Positions 1-5,353 of a DNA stretch of 5,353 nt are shown here, in pieces. The DNA is from JADFQT01 sp047516825 (GTDB lineage Bacteria; Chloroflexota; Dehalococcoidia; Lucifugimonadales; UBA3495). The stretch is taken from positions 1-5,353 of the forward strand of contig JAKZUA010000094.1 in NCBI GenBank assembly GCA_047516825.1. The letters are read 5' to 3'. Below the pieces are notes generated by a model. That model was not told where the DNA came from. It made no database searches and saw only the letters and a program-made list of their open reading frames with translations. Position 1 is the first letter of the stretch. Each line of letters opens with the position of its first letter. The position numbers were made by a program, and so were the translations under genes.

Positions 1-135
1 CGGGCTAGCTCACCGTAAGGAAGAAGTGAAACGTCGCTGCCGAACCCGGTTACAGGCCCGAGCCGATGCTTTGATCTTTACACCTGCCGTGCCTTTGCCA
101 TCACTGCCCAATGTAGTTCCCACCTTGGCTTTGGT

Positions 136-604
136 TTAGAATGGCGCCTTGGCATTGCTCAGAGACGTTGGAGGCGGCGCTGGAAAAGGAAAAACCAGAA
201 ATCTTCAACACCGACCAAGGAAGCCAGTTCACCAGCAGAGCTTTACCGGCATGCTGGAGAAGCATGGGGTGAGGGTGAGCATGGACGGGAAAGGGCGATA
301 CACCGACAACATCTTTGTGGAGCGGCTGTGGCGGACAGTGAAGTACGAGGGAGTCTACCTGAAGGCGTACTCCAACGGCCGGGAGGCCAAGGCTGGTATC
401 GATGACTACTTCCGCTTCTATATCATTCAGCGGCTTCAATCCGGCAGCGGCTTCAATCCGGCCCTGGGCTACCGCACTCCAGCCGAGGTGTTCAATTCAA
501 TGGGAGTGAAAGCCAATCAACCGAAAAGGCACCAGAGAGGAGTTGGTCATCCAGCAGAGCCTTGGAATCCTACGCAGCAGCGGTGGGACCCTCACTTAAT
601 TTAG
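136..604 (+). pseudogene. IS3-family transposase OrfB, C-terminal fragment, frameshifted
   Basis: This is an rve/DDE integrase core that once carried out strand transfer of its IS. Homology runs in three frames. LEWRL (136-150) reads in frame 1, a stretch ending in TDQGSQFTSRA (about 156-242) in frame 3, and FTGMLEKHG through RTPAEVF to the stop at 602-604 in frame 2. The frame 3 to 2 shift is best explained by one missing T in the run at 242-244. Between LEWRL and CSETLEAAL about 19 bases appear lost compared with the usual WRLSNT-type spacer. The second catalytic Asp (codon 213-215) and the Glu of DNIFVERLWR (codon 320-322) are both kept, with 35 residues between them once the missing base is restored, as the family requires. 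The usual RFYNxQRxHQALGYRTP segment is interrupted by a duplicated insert. A TTG-initiated frame at 149-604 exists, but its first 31 or so codons are out-of-frame nonsense. Confidence 0.8.
428..461 (+). repeat. Exact 17-bp tandem duplication inside the transposase fragment
   Basis: The unit CAGCGGCTTCAATCCGG occurs at 428-444 and again, identically and directly abutting, at 445-461. It sits in the conserved QRxHQALGYRTP segment of the IS3 transposase and inserts six residues there. The exact match of the copies suggests a recent slippage or duplication event compared with the older-looking frameshift upstream. Confidence 0.9.
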
Positions 605-612
605 CGCCGATC

Positions 613-633
613 CTGTCCAATTGATGGGGTCCA
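613..633 (+). repeat. Probable right terminal end of the IS3 remnant
   Basis: Read on the minus strand, this end begins TGGACCCCATCAATTGGACA. It starts with the TG dinucleotide typical of IS3-family terminal inverted repeats, so it ends in CA on the plus strand. It lies a few bases after the transposase stop, where the right end belongs. No left partner is present in the window, so the exact boundary is not proven. Confidence 0.4.
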
Positions 634-709
634 CTTTATTCTTCGGATGATGATCAAAGATCCGTGCGCCAACCGAACCTCGAAAGTGCCTATGCAAACT
701 AATAGCTAT

Positions 710-1960
710 CTATTCGTAGCGGAGAGCCTCGATGGGATGCAAACGAGAGGCCCGCATGGCTGGGTAGATACCGAAAAAGAGACCTATGGCCGCGGAAACA
801 CCCAAGGCCAGCAGGGCGATGTCTCCACTGAAAGAGGTCTGAGCCGGCTGGTTGCCGAAGAGGGTCTGCCCGTTCAGCAGCTGTATCAGTAGCAGTCCTA
901 GCAGGACGCCCACCCCGCCGCCGCCCAGGCTAAGCAGTGTCGCCTCGGAAACGAATTGCATCAGTATGTCCCGGCGTTTGGCACCCATGGCTTTGCGGAT
1001 GCCGATCTCTCGGGTGCGCTCGGTTACCGAAACCAGCATAATATTCATTATGCCAATGCCGCCCACCAGCAAGGAAATTCCGGCAATGGCCCCCAGAAAA
1101 GCAACAAAGGTGTTGGTGGTTTCTTCCAAAGCCTGGATGGTTTCCTGCTGGTTGGTGATGGAAAAGTCGTCCTCCCCTATCACCCGGTGACGCTGGCGTA
1201 GTACCGTGGCGATCTCCTGCACGGCGCCGTCCATCTGGTCCGTTCCGGCGATCTGCACATTGATGGTCTGTACATTGATACCACCCTGCGCCGTTCTCTG
1301 GGAAGACAGCCGGTAGTACGCCGCAGTTATGGGCACCAGCACCTGGTCGTCTAAAAATCCGAAAGAACCACCGGCTCCCTTGCTTTCCAGCAGCCCAATG
1401 ACCTGAAACTGCCGGCCGTTGATTTTAACCCATTGCCCTACGGGATCCCGCAATCCGAACAGTGTCTCCGACACTCGCGACCCCAAAACCGCCACTTGCG
1501 AGCTGGCGTCCACGTGACCAGGCCCAATAAACTGGCCGCTGCTCACAGGAAAGCTACGGACCCACTGATAATCTGGCGTTACGCCCACGACTCGAGTGGA
1601 GGTATTGTTTCGTCCCGCCACCACTTGGGCCGTGGTGGTCAACTCCGGCGCTACCGCCAGCACCGAGGGAGCAAGCACCGGGTCCCGTAGCGCATGGGCG
1701 TCTTCCAAGGTGAGGGTAGCGGCGCTGCCCAGCCCACTGGAGACGCCGCCGGTGCTGGACTCACCAGGGCGAACGAACAGCAGGTTGGTCCCTAAGGACT
1801 CAATGCGGGAGGTGATGGACTGCTGAACGCCCCGGCCGATGGCCATCAGGGAGATAACCGCCGTCACTCCGATGACAATACCGAGCAGCGTCAGACCGGC
1901 CCTAAGCTTGTTGGAGCCCAGGGAGGAGAGGGCCATGCGCAGGGTAATAAGTAGGTTCAA
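710..1960 (-). CDS. MacB/FtsX-type ABC transporter permease
   Basis: This 416-residue inner-membrane permease partners with the ATPase encoded just upstream. It has the stand-alone MacB layout. A short N-terminal amphipathic stretch leads into TM1 (about residues 21-42). A MacB_PCD-type extracytoplasmic domain (about 45-280) follows, then TM2 (about 284-311), TM3 (about 339-363) and TM4 (about 379-400). The cytoplasmic coupling segment SVTERTREIGIRKAMGAKRR (311-330) and the C-terminal YPAMRASRLHPIEALRYE are near-consensus for the family. The length is usual and there is no internal damage. The start is TTG at 1960, supported by AGGGAAGG seven bases upstream and by a TTGA overlap with the ATPase stop. 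A methionine nine codons in lacks that support. Family members use ATP-driven movement to push substrates through an adaptor, or to extrude peptides, antibiotics or lipids. The substrate here is unknown. Confidence 0.95.
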   Translation of the reverse strand: MNLLITLRMALSSLGSNKLRAGLTLLGIVIGVTAVISLMAIGRGVQQSITSRIESLGTNLLFVRPGESSTGGVSSGLGSAATLTLEDAHALRDPVLAPSVLAVAPELTTTAQVVAGRNNTSTRVVGVTPDYQWVRSFPVSSGQFIGPGHVDASSQVAVLGSRVSETLFGLRDPVGQWVKINGRQFQVIGLLESKGAGGSFGFLDDQVLVPITAAYYRLSSQRTAQGGINVQTINVQIAGTDQMDGAVQEIATVLRQRHRVIGEDDFSITNQQETIQALEETTNTFVAFLGAIAGISLLVGGIGIMNIMLVSVTERTREIGIRKAMGAKRRDILMQFVSEATLLSLGGGGVGVLLGLLLIQLLNGQTLFGNQPAQTSFSGDIALLALGVSAAIGLFFGIYPAMRASRLHPIEALRYE

Positions 1961-2718
1961 GCGGATGCCTTCCCTAATAAAAACTCCGGACTCGCCGTTG
2001 CTGTTTGCGTTGGAGATTGATCGGAAGGCCGGAGCAGATGTGGCTCTCGCACCGGCTCATCGCCCATCACCTGACCATCTCGCATGGAGATAATCCGACG
2101 AGTACAGGCCGCCACCTCGGGATCATGGGTTACTATCACTACCGTCAGACCTTGCTCTCGGTTCAACCCCTGAAGAATCCCCACCACTTCTTCGCTGGAG
2201 TGGCTGTCCAGGTTGCCGGTGGGTTCGTCGGCCAACATCAGGCTGGGCTGCTTCACCAGCGCCCGAGCTATGCCCACCCGCTGCTGTTCTCCGCCAGATA
2301 GCTCGGACGGTTTATGATCCACCCTTCCACCCAGTCCAACTCCCTCGAGGGCATCCAGACAGCGACGTCTCCGCTCGCGGCCATCGCCATAGAGCAGCGG
2401 CAACTCCACGTTGGCCAGCGCGGTGAGGCGGGGGAGCAAGTTGTAAGTTTGAAACACGAACCCAATCTTTCGATTGCGTATCTCCGCTAATCGGTCGTCG
2501 CTCAGGCGCCCCACGTCCTCACCCTCAAGGAGGTATCGGCCCGAAGTCGGAACGTCCAGACAACCCATGATGTTCATGACGGTGGATTTGCCCGAACCAG
2601 AGGGTCCGATGATGGCGACCATCTCCCCCTGCTGGATCGATAGGCTGGCGCCTCTCAGCGCGGGCACTTCCACCTTACCCATGCGATAAACTTTGCTGAC
2701 GTTTTCTAAGTCAATCAT
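1957..2718 (-). CDS. MacB/LolD-type ABC transporter ATP-binding protein
   Basis: This 253-residue cytoplasmic ATPase energises the permease encoded next. All nucleotide-binding motifs are intact: Walker A GPSGSGKST (38-46), Q-loop Gln90 in FVFQTYNLLP, signature LSGGEQ (140-145), Walker B LMLADE with catalytic Glu165, D-loop NLDS (169-172) and switch His198 in VTHDPE. The opening MIDLENVSKVYRMGKVEVPALRG is typical of the MacB/YknY/LolD group. That match fixes the start at ATG 2718, although the frame stays open upstream inside the adaptor gene. No good Shine-Dalgarno is seen at proper spacing: AGGA directly abuts ATG. Initiation may therefore depend on coupling to the adaptor stop, 16 bases upstream. 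After the usual domain end there is a tail of about 30 polar residues (roughly 222-253). The gene ends in a TTGA overlap with the permease. Confidence 0.96.
   Translation of the reverse strand: MIDLENVSKVYRMGKVEVPALRGASLSIQQGEMVAIIGPSGSGKSTVMNIMGCLDVPTSGRYLLEGEDVGRLSDDRLAEIRNRKIGFVFQTYNLLPRLTALANVELPLLYGDGRERRRRCLDALEGVGLGGRVDHKPSELSGGEQQRVGIARALVKQPSLMLADEPTGNLDSHSSEEVVGILQGLNREQGLTVVIVTHDPEVAACTRRIISMRDGQVMGDEPVREPHLLRPSDQSPTQTATASPEFLLGKASA
1968..1975 (-). promoter_or_regulatory. Ribosome binding site deciding the permease TTG start
   Basis: AGGGAAGG on the minus strand lies inside the last codons of the ATPase gene, seven bases before TTG at 1960. It justifies the unusual start codon. 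With the 4-bp stop/start overlap it also points to translational coupling. Confidence 0.6.
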
Positions 2719-2734
2719 TCCTGCAATAAGTTGC

Positions 2735-4837
2735 CTACCGGCCACCTCGACCACTACCGGTACGGGAACTGCCACTCCCTCCCCTCGAGCCCCCGAATTG
2801 GCCCCGCAACTGGCGGAAGCTAAACTGGCTGGTGGAGGCGCTGGTGCTTTCCACCACAACTTGCTCCCCCTCCTGCAATCCCTCTCGAATGGCCACCCAA
2901 TAGCCGTCGGTGTCGCCCAGGGTTACGCTGCGGTCTTCGAAGCCGCGGGGAGTTTCAACCTTGACCACCGGCTCCTCAAAGCTTCCCTGGAGGGCCTGCT
3001 GGGGCACCCGAAGCACGTCCCTTTCCTCCCGCAGCACAATGTTGGCCACGGCGCTGAGTCCCTCCCGGGGCCGCATTCGGTCCGGCAACTCCAGGCTGAT
3101 GCGAATGGGATAGCTAACCACTCCCTGCTGGGTCAGGGCGGCCGGGGCTATTTCAGTAAGGGTTCCCTCCAGGCGTCGGCCGGGCAGGGCATCCAGGGTA
3201 ACCTCTGCCTTTACACCTTCCCTCAAGGACAGCACGTCTATCTCGTCCACTATCCCATCCATCTCAACCACGGTGGGGTTAGAAAGCTCCAGTATGGCGG
3301 CCCTGGCCCCGACCTGGTCCCCCTCCTCCACGTGTACTATCGATACAACACCGGGAAAGTGGGCTCGCAGGGTCGAGTCGGTCAATCTGGTATTGGCATC
3401 CTCCAGCTTTTGCTTGGCCGAGGCGACCTCGGCTTCAGCCAGGGCGAGCTCCATCGGGTCGGGCTTGGCTAGGAGCTCCGTCAGGTCTTCCTGAGCCTCA
3501 GACAGGATGGCCTGAGCCGTTCTTAGATGAGTCTCTCGGAAAACTACTTCCAGGGAATCCGCCCCCTGAAGCCACTCCTCCAAGTCCTCCTCGGCCTGCG
3601 CGACAGTGGCCTGGGCCAATGTTACTTGGGACTCCAAGAGGGAGGCATCTAGAGGGTCTACCTCTACTCGCTGACTGGAAAGAGATTCTTCCGCCACCAA
3701 TAGGTCGGCTTCAGCCAGTTGGACCGCTGCCTCCAGCTCCCGTCTATCCAGGGGATCCGGTCCCAACTCTAACCGTGCCAACTCCTCTTTGGTTGAATTA
3801 ATACTCGACTGGGCCAAGGATAGGTCGGCCTCCAGCTGTTCCACTTCTGCTACATTTTCCTGAGCCTGAACAAATGAATATTGGTGCATTTCGACGAATT
3901 TTTCCCACCGTCTTATATGACTTTGTAATCCGCCGATTTCCGCCTCGGCCGCCCGCAAGTCGGCTAATGTCCGCTGAAAGTTCTCCAGCGTCTTCTGCGC
4001 TTCTTCTTTCTCACTCCGCCATTGATTAAGAAGGGGAGTCCTTTCCTCATAGTCCTGCAAGGCAACGTTTGCGTCCACCAGAGTTACCTCCCAGTCGGCT
4101 TTGGCCTGAATCGCCTCAGCCAGCGACTGGGCATGGTTAGTCTCAAATTCGGCCAGTTCCCGCTGGGCTGCCTCCAGCTCCGCCTCCGTGGTCGCCCTGA
4201 GCTGAACTGCCTCGGCGTACCGCAGGCTGTTGTCCGGACTCAGCGCGGCCAAGCTGTCCAGCGCGTCCCTAAGTGCGACACGGGCGTCGGCCAGCAACTC
4301 TTCCTGGGTTTGGATCTGCTGTTCGGTGTAGGGCTCCCTGGCATCGTCCAGGACCTCCCGGGCTTCCTGGGCTTGAAAACCGGCGTCGGCTACTGCCTCT
4401 TCTAGCTGGGCACGTTCCAGCGGGGTGTAACCCTGGCGAGTTTCCTCCAGCAACTCCTCGGCCGACTGTAGGTCGACCCGGGCCTGGGCTACCTCCTGTT
4501 CCAATGTTGCAATAGTCAGCGGGTCTAGACGTGCCAGCACCTCTCCCTGGTCCACTTGCTGGCCTTCTTCCACAAAGAGCACATTAACGATGCCCTCAGT
4601 ACCGAAGCTAATGGTTTCCTTCTCCGGAAAAATCAGGCTTCCGTTGGTGGAAACCTGATTGATCAGGTCGCCATAGGCCACGGTAATCAACTGTTGGTTT
4701 TCTCCCAGAGCCTGATCGTCGGCGCTGGTCGACCTGGCGTAAGCGGTATAAGCCGCACCACCCGCCACCACCAGTACGGCGAAAACCAATCCTATTTGCC
4801 AAACTTTTAAATACCTGATCCTGTTTATTGTTGCCAC
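2735..4837 (-). CDS. HlyD/MacA-like membrane-fusion adaptor with very long repeat-built coiled coil
   Basis: This 700-residue adaptor subunit belongs to the ABC exporter encoded downstream. A positively charged N-terminus (MATINRIRYLK) precedes one membrane anchor (about 13-33), and the rest should lie outside the membrane. The first lipoyl-type half (about 65-104, with EGIVNVLFVEEGQQVDQGEVLARL) leads into a coiled-coil hairpin (about 105-485). The second lipoyl half (about 486-521, PGVVSIVHVEEGDQVG), a beta-barrel domain (about 522-605), a membrane-proximal domain (about 606-665) and a Gly/Ser/Arg-rich tail (about 680-700) follow. MacA-type adaptors are usually under 500 residues, so the excess is almost all hairpin. 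The GTG start at 4837 has GGGAGAGAG seven bases upstream. It is the first gene of the operon and is followed after 16 bases by the ATPase. Monoderm relatives are YknX-like. An outer-membrane partner is not encoded here. Confidence 0.92.
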   Translation of the reverse strand: MATINRIRYLKVWQIGLVFAVLVVAGGAAYTAYARSTSADDQALGENQQLITVAYGDLINQVSTNGSLIFPEKETISFGTEGIVNVLFVEEGQQVDQGEVLARLDPLTIATLEQEVAQARVDLQSAEELLEETRQGYTPLERAQLEEAVADAGFQAQEAREVLDDAREPYTEQQIQTQEELLADARVALRDALDSLAALSPDNSLRYAEAVQLRATTEAELEAAQRELAEFETNHAQSLAEAIQAKADWEVTLVDANVALQDYEERTPLLNQWRSEKEEAQKTLENFQRTLADLRAAEAEIGGLQSHIRRWEKFVEMHQYSFVQAQENVAEVEQLEADLSLAQSSINSTKEELARLELGPDPLDRRELEAAVQLAEADLLVAEESLSSQRVEVDPLDASLLESQVTLAQATVAQAEEDLEEWLQGADSLEVVFRETHLRTAQAILSEAQEDLTELLAKPDPMELALAEAEVASAKQKLEDANTRLTDSTLRAHFPGVVSIVHVEEGDQVGARAAILELSNPTVVEMDGIVDEIDVLSLREGVKAEVTLDALPGRRLEGTLTEIAPAALTQQGVVSYPIRISLELPDRMRPREGLSAVANIVLREERDVLRVPQQALQGSFEEPVVKVETPRGFEDRSVTLGDTDGYWVAIREGLQEGEQVVVESTSASTSQFSFRQLRGQFGGSRGGSGSSRTGSGRGGR
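3383..3856 (-). repeat. Descending-arm 33-residue repeats in the adaptor coiled coil (residues 328-485)
   Basis: Units start at residues 361, 394, 427 and 460, an exact 33-residue period, with DPL, DPL, DSL and DPM at their heads. A fifth unit in the same register at 328 keeps Glu9, Ala15 and Leu26 but has Thr at position 22. Glu9, Ala15, Ala22 and Leu26 are the same positions conserved in the ascending arm, so the two arms look built from one ancestral unit. Confidence 0.8.
3965..4525 (-). repeat. Ascending-arm repeats of about 33 residues in the adaptor coiled coil (residues 105-291)
   Basis: Units begin at residues 105, 138 and 171 with an exact 33-residue step. Each has Glu9, Ala15, Ala22 and Leu26, and most have Pro2, Leu3 and Leu8. 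Weaker units follow at about 203, 235 and 266, recognised by the hydrophobic positions 15, 19, 22 and 26. Positions 8, 12, 15, 19, 22 and 26 give regular heptad a/d spacing, and DPL or TPL marks the break between units. The repeat exists at protein level; the DNA copies have diverged. Confidence 0.75.
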
Positions 4838-4844
4838 CGCTCAA

Positions 4845-4853
4845 CTCTCTCCC
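4845..4853 (-). promoter_or_regulatory. Ribosome binding site deciding the adaptor GTG start
   Basis: GGGAGAGAG on the minus strand ends seven bases before GTG at 4837, a normal spacing. It supports GTG as the start and agrees with the positively charged N-terminus preceding the membrane anchor. Confidence 0.6.
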
Positions 4854-4869
4854 GATGATAGCTTTCGAG

Positions 4870-4927
4870 ATTTTGCGCCAATCCGAGGAAGGTGTCGCTA
4901 TAGTAGTATAAATGCTAGGCGCAAAAT
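4870..4927. promoter_or_regulatory. 10-bp inverted repeat in the operon leader
   Basis: ATTTTGCGCC at 4870-4879 is matched by its perfect complement GGCGCAAAAT at 4918-4927, with 38 bases between. The pair lies 16 bases upstream of the adaptor ribosome binding site, in an otherwise AT-rich leader. It could be two operator half-sites for a dimeric regulator, bracketing a TATACT-like -10 on the minus strand (4905-4910). It could also be a long-range stem in the mRNA leader. The sequence alone does not separate these. Confidence 0.4.
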
Positions 4928-4982
4928 TGCCGGTTCCCTACGCCTGAAATTTATAACACAACCTTTTTAAGGAATTGTGAAG

Positions 4983-4988
4983 ATTATA
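4983..4988 (-). promoter_or_regulatory. Candidate -10 box of the transporter operon
   Basis: A perfect TATAAT on the minus strand lies about 146 bases upstream of the adaptor GTG, in AT-rich DNA. No good TTGACA-like -35 is found at 16-18 bases; the hexamer there is close to GCTTTT. A weaker alternative, TATACT, lies at 4905-4910 inside the inverted repeat. Either or neither may be used. Confidence 0.3.
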
Positions 4989-5180
4989 AACCATGCACTT
5001 TGGTTAAAAGCTAGCAAAGAATTAAGGTAGACCACATCATAAAGACAGCTAGAGAGATGTTGGACCTGGCACTAGGGAGTGCTGAGGTGGTAACAAGAAA
5101 CTAGACAGGTCGCTAAAAGAGAGTCGAGCTCCTAAAATACCGACTGCGGTTGCTGTTGGGGAGGAGTAGGACATGAAGCA

Positions 5181-5353
5181 GACGAGGAAGAAGCACAGTC
5201 CAGCGCCACCTCGGCCAGGGTGGAGCGGGGCCTCTGCCAGCTTCTGGAGACCGGCCGACCCTTTGACTACGCGGCGGTTCGGGAGTTGGTAGCCCCCGCA
5301 CCACCTCAGGTACCCCAGCTCCCATCCCTCAGCGCCCCGGACCTGAAGGTCTA
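5181..5353 (+). pseudogene. Probable IS21-family transposase (IstA) C-terminal fragment, runs off the right edge
   Basis: One frame (first codon 5181-5183 as drawn) reads RVERGLCQLLETGRPFDYAA from 5217 and then a proline-rich VAPAPPQVPQLPSLSAPDLK. This resembles the C-terminal region of IS21-type IstA transposases, where an (F/V)DYxxVR motif precedes a proline-rich linker and a PDLxVYDxLL segment. I recognise it from family memory, not a search. The frame is closed by TAA at 5133-5135, and none of the helix-turn-helix or DDE core that should lie upstream is present, so the gene is truncated at its 5' end. The fragment points away from the transporter operon. Whether IstB follows beyond the window cannot be seen. 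The left boundary is approximate. Confidence 0.6.

Larger units (their letters stand above)
136..633 (+). mobile_element. Decayed 3' part of an IS3-family insertion sequence
   Basis: This block contains the C-terminal half of an IS3-type OrfB transposase followed by a probable right terminal end. The first catalytic Asp region (DITY-type), OrfA and a left terminal repeat are all absent. I searched bases 1-135 for a TGGACCCC-type left end and saw none. The coding part changes frame at least once, so the element is dead and cannot move on its own. It lies just downstream of the transporter operon and points towards it, with only about 76 bases between its end and the permease stop codon. The family call rests on the well-conserved DD(35)E block. 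The left limit is a guess, because the first recognisable residues (LEWRL, 136-150) are only five long. Confidence 0.75.
4838..5180. other. Intergenic leader/promoter region without a recognised gene
   Basis: This stretch of about 340 bases separates the operon from the right-hand transposase remnant. Its operon-proximal half (about 4855-5040) is AT-rich and holds the promoter candidates and the inverted repeat. The distal part holds a small GCACT/AGTGC hairpin (5069-5082) and a 15-codon plus-strand ORF at about 5057-5104, neither of which I can assign. I see no tRNA, riboswitch or CRISPR features. Confidence 0.6.

Noticed and set aside
2..139. Plus-strand open frame of about 45 codons entering from the left edge and ending in TAG at 137-139
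   Set aside because: The translation matches nothing I recognise, overlaps the start of the IS3 homology in another frame, and is short enough to be chance.
101..439. Minus-strand open frame of 112 codons over the transposase
   Set aside because: It is antisense to clearly recognisable transposase sequence and its own translation shows no family features.
648..665. Possible terminator downstream of the permease (GATC-AAA-GATC motif)
   Set aside because: The stem is only four base pairs and no U-run follows on the minus strand, so I do not call a terminator.
2719..2859. N-terminal extension of the ATPase to 2859
   Set aside because: The extra 47 residues are out-of-frame adaptor sequence; the conserved family start is MIDLENVSKVYRMG at 2718.
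2693..3472. Plus-strand open frame of 259 codons opposite the adaptor gene
   Set aside because: It is a shadow of the adaptor C-terminal half: rich in Gly, His, Pro and Leu with no domain logic, while the minus strand gives clear lipoyl and barrel sequence.
5057..5104. Small plus-strand ORF of 15 codons with AGAGAG just before ATG, and the overlapping GCACT/AGTGC hairpin
   Set aside because: The ribosome site abuts the ATG, the peptide is unrecognised, and a 5-bp hairpin of this kind is expected by chance.
4838..5180. Search for tRNA, riboswitch, CRISPR or attachment-site signals
   Set aside because: I saw no T-loop consensus, regularly spaced repeats or known aptamer core, and nothing beyond the promoter-like boxes and inverted repeat.

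Overview
The window holds one intact three-gene export operon on the minus strand, flanked on both sides by decayed insertion-sequence remnants on the plus strand. The proteins suggest a high-GC, probably monoderm bacterium. The adaptor, with its many Ala/Leu/Glu heptads and GPDP/DPL breaks, and the split MacB-type ATPase and permease most resemble Chloroflexota (Dehalococcoidia-like) versions. This placement is an inference from protein style, with no marker gene to confirm it. Starts are mixed (GTG, ATG, TTG).

Layout from left to right. Bases 1 to about 135 hold nothing I recognise. From about 136 to 633 lies the 3' end of an IS3-family element. Its DDE transposase is broken by at least one frameshift and a probable small deletion, and it carries an unusual 17-bp tandem duplication. 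Bases 634-709 are a short spacer with no clear terminator. From 710 to 4837 (minus strand) runs the operon, in transcription order: membrane-fusion/adaptor protein (2735-4837), MacB/LolD-type ATPase (1957-2718) and MacB/FtsX-type permease (710-1960). The first gap is 16 bp and the second junction is a 4-bp TTGA overlap, so the genes are very probably co-transcribed and translationally coupled. Bases 4838-5180 are an AT-richer leader and promoter region. It contains a TATAAT candidate and a 10-bp inverted repeat. From about 5181 to the right edge is the C-terminal part of what looks like an IS21-family IstA transposase, lacking its N-terminus.

How the genes work together. The ATPase should power conformational change in the permease, by the MacB mechanotransmission scheme, while the adaptor, anchored by one N-terminal helix, guides substrate outside the membrane. 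The substrate cannot be read from the sequence. No TolC-like outer-membrane gene is present.

The most interesting observation is in the adaptor. Its roughly 380-residue coiled-coil region is built from tandem units of about 33 residues on both arms of the hairpin. Seven clear units share invariant Glu9, Ala15, Ala22 and Leu26, and further degenerate units lie between them. This makes the protein (700 aa) far longer than ordinary MacA/HlyD-like adaptors. I found no evidence of a wholly new system such as a defence island, CRISPR array or RNA element.
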